In this document: piece after piece, positions 46,701 to 50,603 of the stretch
Layout of the letters: each line of letters opens with the position of its first letter
How positions within the stretch are numbered: the stretch's first letter is position 1
Assembly: GCA_035626395.1 (NCBI GenBank)
Contig: DASPNR010000032.1
Location: forward strand, 1-50,603
Direction: 5' to 3'
Origin: Candidatus Limnocylindrales bacterium
Lineage (GTDB): Bacteria; Desulfobacterota; Binatia; UBA1149; CAITLU01
DNA length: 50,603 nt
Notes under the pieces: generated by a model
Databases searched by the model: none
What the model saw: only the letters and a program-made list of their open reading frames with translations
Told to the model about the DNA's origin: nothing
Translations under genes and position numbers: made by a program

Positions 46701-47011
46701 TGCCCGCCATGCGCCAGGCCCGCCGCCTCAAGGCCCACGCGTCCGCCCTCGCCGCGTTCTTCGCGCAGGCCGTCCGCGACTACTTCGCGCCGGCCCGCTG
46801 GCTGTGGTCGTTCGAACCTGTGCGCATCGTGGTCCGCGTGGGCCTCATCGCGCTGGCATCGCTGTTCGCTTGCGTGGGTATCGAGGCGGTCCTCGACGGC
46901 AAGTACCGCGCTGCGCTGGTGGCCTTGGCGATCGGCCAGGTGCCATGCCTTCTGGGCTACTTGCTGCGCGACAGATCGCACTGCGGCGGGATTGGGCGGG
47001 AGGAGTGCTGA
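46700..47011 (+). CDS. Small membrane protein
   Basis: 103 residues. A basic N-terminal helix (MRQARRLKAHASALAAFFA) leads to hydrophobic segments IVVRVGLIALASLFACVGI and AALVALAIGQVPCLLGYLL, so two membrane spans are likely. TGATG overlap with the preceding gene supports the start at 46700. Confidence 0.65.
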   Translation: MPAMRQARRLKAHASALAAFFAQAVRDYFAPARWLWSFEPVRIVVRVGLIALASLFACVGIEAVLDGKYRAALVALAIGQVPCLLGYLLRDRSHCGGIGREEC

Positions 47012-47502
47012 TGCTCTGGCACACCAGCTTCCGCGCCGAGCCGGCCGCGCGTGAGATTGCCGACCGTCACTACAACCGGCAGGCCGTGGGCGCGGCCCAG
47101 TTCGTGCCGCCGGGCGCTTGCATCGTCCTGCGCACTTCCTGCCGGCGCGCCGTCTGGGTGACCCTGGACCAGCGCGCCGAGTTCGTCGACCACGACTGGC
47201 CGAATGCATGGCTGAACTGCCTGTTTCGAAACGAGGGGGCGGCCCTGTCGTCGTTGCTGATCCGCCAGGCGGTGGCCGCCACGCTGGCGCGCTGGCCAGT
47301 GCCACCGATCAACGGCTTGGTGACGTTCGTCGACCCGGCGAAGGTGCGCCGCAAGCGCGACCCCGGCAGGTGCTACCTGCGGGCAGGCTTCCGCCGCGTC
47401 GGGCTCACGAAGGGCGGCCTCGTGGTGCTGCAGCTGCAGCCGCAGGACATGCCGGCGCCGGAGCATGCACGAGGCGCGCAGCGAGCGCTGGAGGAGGTCT
47501 GA
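47011..47502 (+). CDS. GNAT-fold acyltransferase-like, possibly Mom-like
   Basis: 163 residues with AGGAG upstream. The layout HYNRQAVGAAQFVPPGACIV, then WLNCLFRNEGAALSSLLIRQ, then GLVTFVDPAKVRRKRDPGRC and YLRAGFRRVG resembles a GNAT-fold family common in phages, related in general plan to the Mom DNA-modification protein of phage Mu. It might modify phage DNA bases. I cannot confirm a CoA-binding P-loop by eye, so the assignment is tentative. Confidence 0.6.
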   Translation: MLWHTSFRAEPAAREIADRHYNRQAVGAAQFVPPGACIVLRTSCRRAVWVTLDQRAEFVDHDWPNAWLNCLFRNEGAALSSLLIRQAVAATLARWPVPPINGLVTFVDPAKVRRKRDPGRCYLRAGFRRVGLTKGGLVVLQLQPQDMPAPEHARGAQRALEEV

Positions 47503-48023
47503 TGCCCATCCGCCCCGAGAACGCCGCCCGCTACCCGAAGGACTGGCCGGCCATCGCCGCGGCGATCCGCGAGCGCGCCGGCTGGCGCTGCGAGTGGGTT
47601 GAGCGCGGCCAGCGCTGCACCGCCTGCCAGTACGCGGTCGGGCACTGGGCCAAGGTCGCCAGCGCATTCCGCCGTGGCCTGACGGCGATCGAGGCCGCGC
47701 CGCGCTGGGTGTGGGTGCCAGCGCACGGCAACGCCATGCACGATCTCGCCGGCCAGGGTCTGCGGTGGCCGAGCGCTGACCGCTGGACCTTCGCCGAGGC
47801 GCGCCAGTTCGCCGCGGAGAGCTACGAGGCGAACCCGGACGAGCCGAAGCCGCTGGTGATCGTGCTGACCGTGATGCACCTGGACCACACGCCAGAGCAC
47901 GTCGACCCGTCCAACCTACTCGCGGCGTGTCAGCGGCATCACCTGGCCTACGACCACGACCACCACCGAGCGAACGCGCAGGCCACGCGCCGGGCGCGCG
48001 CCGGGACGCTGGAGCTGTTCTGA
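47502..48023 (+). CDS. HNH endonuclease-like protein
   Basis: 173 residues. A zinc-binding pair at the N-terminus (GWRCEWVERGQRCTACQY) and the HNH motif near the C-terminus (VMHLDHTPEHVDPSNLLAAC, then QRHHLAYDHDHH) are clear. No signal peptide is present, so it is cytoplasmic. It is separate from the exported HNH protein at 36192. GGAGG lies upstream. It may nick DNA during replication, recombination or packaging. Confidence 0.8.
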   Translation: MPIRPENAARYPKDWPAIAAAIRERAGWRCEWVERGQRCTACQYAVGHWAKVASAFRRGLTAIEAAPRWVWVPAHGNAMHDLAGQGLRWPSADRWTFAEARQFAAESYEANPDEPKPLVIVLTVMHLDHTPEHVDPSNLLAACQRHHLAYDHDHHRANAQATRRARAGTLELF

Positions 48024-48223
48024 TGTGCCGCGCCTGCTACCTGCCACGCGTCTGGCGCCTGCCCCTGGCCAGCGGCGGCCGCGTCTTCATGGAGTTCCAC
48101 AGCCACCTCGGGCCGTCGTTCTTCCGCGACCGGGCGTGCCGGCGCGAGATCGAGACCTGGTACGAGGTGCCGGAGATCTGGGCCGCGCTGGACTGGTTCA
48201 CGGGGCGGGGGAAGGTGGCGTGA
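48023..48223 (+). CDS. Small hypothetical protein
   Basis: 66 residues with an ATGA-type coupling to the HNH gene. Two N-terminal cysteines (MCRACYLPRVW) and a Trp-rich end (EIWAALDWFTGRG). Family unknown. Confidence 0.6.
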   Translation: MCRACYLPRVWRLPLASGGRVFMEFHSHLGPSFFRDRACRREIETWYEVPEIWAALDWFTGRGKVA

Positions 48224-48456
48224 TGGCCGTGCCGCGCCCCTCCGCCCCGCCCTGGGCCGACGTGAAGCTGCGCGTCAGCCACGGCGACATTCCAGAGCCC
48301 GGCACCGAGCTGGTCACGCCGACCGGCCGCCGCTACCAGGTCATCGGCGTCCGCGGAAAGACGCTGCGCTGCCTGGTGCTGCCCCCGGATGCCGCGCCGG
48401 GCGAACCGGTGTGGCAGTGGACCTGGGACGCGCGGAACAAGCGCCGCGAACCGTGA
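48223..48456 (+). CDS. Small hypothetical protein
   Basis: 77 residues starting in the TGATG at 48221-48225. The core KLRVSHGDIPEPGTELVTPT, then GRRYQVIGVRGKTLRCLVLP looks like a compact beta barrel. It lies just before the integration genes; family unknown. Confidence 0.62.
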   Translation: MAVPRPSAPPWADVKLRVSHGDIPEPGTELVTPTGRRYQVIGVRGKTLRCLVLPPDAAPGEPVWQWTWDARNKRREP

Positions 48457-48692
48457 CGGAATCCATGGCCGACCTCCTGCTGTCGCCCGACGAGATCGCC
48501 GCGGTGTGTGGCGGCTACGTCCAGCCGGCGAAGCAGTTGCAGGAACTCCACCGGCAGGGCTTCTTCCGTGCCCGTCGGTCCACCGTCACCGGGGCCGTGA
48601 TCCTCGAGCGGGCACACTACGAAGCCGTCTGCGCCGGCGCCACCAAGCCAGCCAACGACCTGAAAGCTGCCCGACCGAGGGTGAGAGCATGA
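48453..48692 (+). CDS. DUF4224 protein, probable excisionase-like partner
   Basis: 79 residues from a GTG (GTGA overlap) or 75 from an ATG at 48465. The segment LLLSPDEIAAVCGGYVQPAK, then QLQELHRQGFFRARRS matches DUF4224, small proteins encoded immediately before tyrosine integrases in Burkholderia- and Xanthomonas-type prophages. The helix-turn-wing pattern suggests DNA binding at att sites. It overlaps the integrase start. Confidence 0.82.
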   Translation: MTESMADLLLSPDEIAAVCGGYVQPAKQLQELHRQGFFRARRSTVTGAVILERAHYEAVCAGATKPANDLKAARPRVRA

Positions 48693-49705
48693 AGCGTGAT
48701 CTGCCGCGGCGCGTGTACCTGAAGCACGGCGCCTACTGGTTCGTCGACCTGGCCAGGAAATGGCACCGCCTCTGCGCCGAGAAGGACGGGCTGCCGGCCA
48801 TGTATCGGGCCCTGGCGGCGCTTTCCGAGCGCGAGGCGACGTCTGACCGCATGCCGGCCGTCATCGGACGCTGGATGGACGAGAAGCGGCCCACCTGGTC
48901 AGCCGAGACGGTGCGGAACAAGGAACGCATGGAGATCGTCCTGGCGCGCAAGCTGGCCGAGTTCACGCCGGCGAGCATCACGACGGCCGACTGCGACGAG
49001 GTGCTGGGCAGCTTCCGGGCGACGCCGCGCACGCACAACCAGTACCGCGACATGCTGCGCCAGGTGCTGGCCTACGCCGCGCGCAAGGGCCTGCGCGAGG
49101 GCTGGAACCCCATCGATGACATTCCGGGCATGAGCACCCCGGGCCGCAAGCGGGTCGTCACCGACGCCGAGCTGGCGGCGCTGAAGCGAGCGGCGCTGGT
49201 GCGCGGCGAAGGCGACGACGCCAAGGCCGTGCGCAACGGCAAGGGCCTGGTCAACATGATCGACCTGGCGCTGCTCACCGGCCAGCGCATCAGCGACGTC
49301 ATCAAGATGCGCTGGCAGGACGTGACGGCCGAGGGCCTGTACGTCGAGCAGGGGAAGCGCCGCAAGGGCCAGCCCGGCAAGCGCCTGCTGATCGAGGTGA
49401 CTCCGGCGCTGCGGGCAGCCCTCAACCGGTGCGCGCCGCGGGACGCACGCATCGGCTTCATCCTGAAGAACGAGCGCGGCACGGGCTACACCTACGCCGG
49501 CATCCGCTCGGCCTGGGTGCGAGCCTGTGCGGCGGCCGGCATCGAAGACCTCAACATCCACGACCTTCGCGGCCGCGCCGGCGTGGACAAGACCGTGGCC
49601 CAGGGCATCGAATCCGCGAAGGATCTGCTCGGGCACGACCAGCTTTCGACGACCGAGCACTACGTCGAAGGCAAGCGCGTGAAGCGCGTAAAACCCACCC
49701 GCTGA
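48689..49705 (+). CDS. int: Tyrosine integrase
   Basis: 338 residues. The catalytic set is visible: R200 in TGQRISDV, Lys in QGKRRKG, H291 and R294 in IHDLRGRA, H316 in GHDQLST and Y325 in EHYVEG. The N-terminal arm-binding (residues 1-55) and core-binding (56-145) regions are of normal size. It catalyses integration at the tRNA-Arg site 100 bp downstream. The ATG at 48689 overlaps the DUF4224 stop. Confidence 0.95.
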   Translation: MKRDLPRRVYLKHGAYWFVDLARKWHRLCAEKDGLPAMYRALAALSEREATSDRMPAVIGRWMDEKRPTWSAETVRNKERMEIVLARKLAEFTPASITTADCDEVLGSFRATPRTHNQYRDMLRQVLAYAARKGLREGWNPIDDIPGMSTPGRKRVVTDAELAALKRAALVRGEGDDAKAVRNGKGLVNMIDLALLTGQRISDVIKMRWQDVTAEGLYVEQGKRRKGQPGKRLLIEVTPALRAALNRCAPRDARIGFILKNERGTGYTYAGIRSAWVRACAAAGIEDLNIHDLRGRAGVDKTVAQGIESAKDLLGHDQLSTTEHYVEGKRVKRVKPTR

Positions 49706-49708
49706 GCT

Positions 49709-49770
49709 GTCTAACTGCCCTCGGGAAACCCGCGGAAATGCTGGGCCCGGATCAGCGGCCAGAGTTAGAC
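49709..49770. other. Inverted 7-bp repeats between integrase and attachment site
   Basis: GTCTAAC (49709-49715) and GTTAGAC (49764-49770) flank the attachment-site approach region, within phage DNA. They could be integrase arm sites or excisionase sites. A smaller CGGG-AAA-CCCG hairpin (49722-49732) between them might end integrase transcription. Confidence 0.4.
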
Positions 49771-49804
49771 AAATACCACCTAAGTACTTGATTCGCTGGG
49801 TAAA

Positions 49805-49858
49805 GCGCCCTGCCTTCTAAGCAGCAGGTCGGGGGTTCGAGTCCCTCCGGGCAGGCCA
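49805..49858 (+). tRNA. tRNA-Arg(UCU) 3' fragment, attR
   Basis: From the anticodon arm on, the sequence is a normal tRNA: loop CTTCTAA (49814-49820, anticodon TCT), variable loop, T arm GGGGG-TTCGAGT-CCCTC (49831-49847), acceptor strand CGGGCAG, discriminator G and CCA (49856-49858). Upstream there is no matching acceptor strand (CTGCCCG expected) or D arm, and the outermost anticodon-stem pair is a C-C mismatch. So the 5' half has been replaced by phage DNA. It is not a functional gene. Confidence 0.82.
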
Positions 49859-49923
49859 TGTCGCTGCGGCGCCTTGCAGACACCGGCTTTCCGCCCGTCG
49901 GCGTCGCGCGGGACCTGCCGGCG

Positions 49924-50163
49924 TCAGGCCTGATCGAACCGGTCGCGCGGCGCGTCGGCGCCGGTCCCATGTCCTTCGAATCCCCGTTGCCAGGCATCGT
50001 GCTTGCGCGACCAATCGTGCACGCTCTCGCCGGTCGCCTCCGGCATGTTCTCGCGCCGCAAGTACGGATTCGACTGCCAGCTGGCGCCCTGGTTGGCGGC
50101 GCGCGCGCCTTCGCGCTCCAGCGCTGTTTCGTCGAGCGGTGCGGCCACGGTTTTAACGCTCAC
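49924..50163 (-). CDS. Host small protein, RMF-like pattern
   Basis: 79 residues from a GTG at 50163. The region ARAANQGASWQSNPYLRREN followed by HDAWQRGFEGHG has the NPY...W..G spacing seen in ribosome-modulation-factor and CrpP-like small proteins, but the match is only by pattern. It lies outside the prophage, on the chromosome side of the tRNA fragment. The product is highly charged, with no membrane segment. Confidence 0.6.
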   Translation of the reverse strand: MSVKTVAAPLDETALEREGARAANQGASWQSNPYLRRENMPEATGESVHDWSRKHDAWQRGFEGHGTGADAPRDRFDQA

Positions 50164-50171
50164 TTCTGGAG

Positions 50172-50348
50172 CTAGGCTCCGCGGCCGTGGACCCAGGCGA
50201 GACCCTGCGCCACGGCGTAGCTGGCGGCGGATTGGTGATCGTTGAACAGGGGCAGCAGCCGCAGCACGCGGTCGTGGGTCTGGCTGCCGCGGCCGCTGCG
50301 AATGGACACCGAGGCGGAATAGCGGTCGTCCGCGAGGCGCCGAGTCAA
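50172..50348 (-). CDS. Host small hypothetical protein, start uncertain
   Basis: An open frame ending at 50172 encodes RYSASVSIRSGRGSQTHDRV, then LRLLPLFNDHQSAASYAVAQ and GLAWVHGRGA, which looks like a real small protein of a type common in beta- and gammaproteobacteria. No ATG is available before the upstream stop at 50400; a TTG at 50348 is the best start (58 residues). It is in tandem with the gene at 49924-50163. Confidence 0.45.
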   Translation of the reverse strand: MTRRLADDRYSASVSIRSGRGSQTHDRVLRLLPLFNDHQSAASYAVAQGLAWVHGRGA

Positions 50349-50399
50349 CGGAGAGACAAGGAACCTGCCGATTTCAATGGCTTGAATGATGAGTTGCTT

Positions 50400-50603
50400 T
50401 CAGGGCCGGGATGCGTCGCGGCCAAAGGGTGCGTGGGAGGGTGAAGACGCCGGCGGCAGCATGACCGGGCGCGGCGGGAGCAAAACCGGTGCATCGTGGC
50501 TCGCGGATCTTGCTGCTGCATTTGCCGCCTGCATTGCAGGTTAGCGGGCGGCGGCCGGTGACGCCCGCGATCGCGTGGGGAAGAATGGCAAATCTGGTTG
50601 ATT
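50400..50603. other. Chromosomal flank without recognisable gene
   Basis: About 200 bp of host sequence. It holds a small CCTGC-ATT-GCAGG hairpin near 50529-50541 within a GC-rich stretch. No convincing promoter or gene is visible before the window ends. Confidence 0.4.

Noticed and set aside
49780..49858. A complete, functional tRNA gene.
   Set aside because: No 5' acceptor strand complementary to CGGGCAG and no proper D arm upstream, so only the 3' part is present.

Overview
The window is almost entirely one integrated temperate siphophage genome of a high-GC (roughly two-thirds G+C) proteobacterium. Codons are strongly GC3-biased, and the gene set resembles prophages of Xanthomonadales and Burkholderiales; that host guess is inference. 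The integrase lies at 48689-49705. About 100 bp beyond it is the 3' part of a tRNA-Arg(UCU) gene ending in CCA at 49858. I read this as attR. Host sequence follows. The other prophage end, with the intact tRNA gene, should lie left of position 1, because the first gene there is still phage-like and is cut by the window edge.

The layout is a mirror image of lambda. A divergent control region at 34364-34440 holds the leftward Cro-like gene and the rightward CI-like repressor. A second control region at 36964-37005 holds a rightward promoter with the same operator sequence. The right arm (37036-49705, + strand) carries a recombination set (coiled-coil DUF1351-like protein, RecT, YqaJ/lambda-Exo-type nuclease), many small accessory genes (a modular composite protein, DUF551, GNAT/Mom-like, HNH), then a DUF4224 protein and the tyrosine integrase. 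The left arm (- strand) runs from the Cro-like gene through small regulators, a DUF1376 replication protein, an orphan DNA methyltransferase and a RuvC-like resolvase. It then reaches a probable cos region (26082-26260), lambda-type terminase (Nu1/GpA), a block of adhesin-like extra genes (18480-22581), portal, fused protease-capsid, head-tail and tail genes with a lambda G/GT-type frameshift, a long tape measure, tail-tip proteins and a lysis cassette (holin-like proteins, GH108 endolysin, lipoprotein).

Between the two control regions lies a separate + strand unit (35424-36776) that ends at a clear intrinsic terminator. It encodes a lipoprotein, an HNH nuclease with a signal peptide, and a small Cas2-like (SinR-type) protein. 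It sits where lysogenic-conversion genes are expected and is the best candidate here for an undescribed defence or superinfection-exclusion module.

Other points of interest are a shared operator code at two loci with a probably leaderless cro, a repressor without a self-cleavage domain, an internal start inside the protease-capsid fusion, a near-identical 28-bp hairpin element on each side of the adhesin-like block, and a nested GNRA hairpin after the tail-tube gene. All family assignments come from reading motifs by eye; no search was run.
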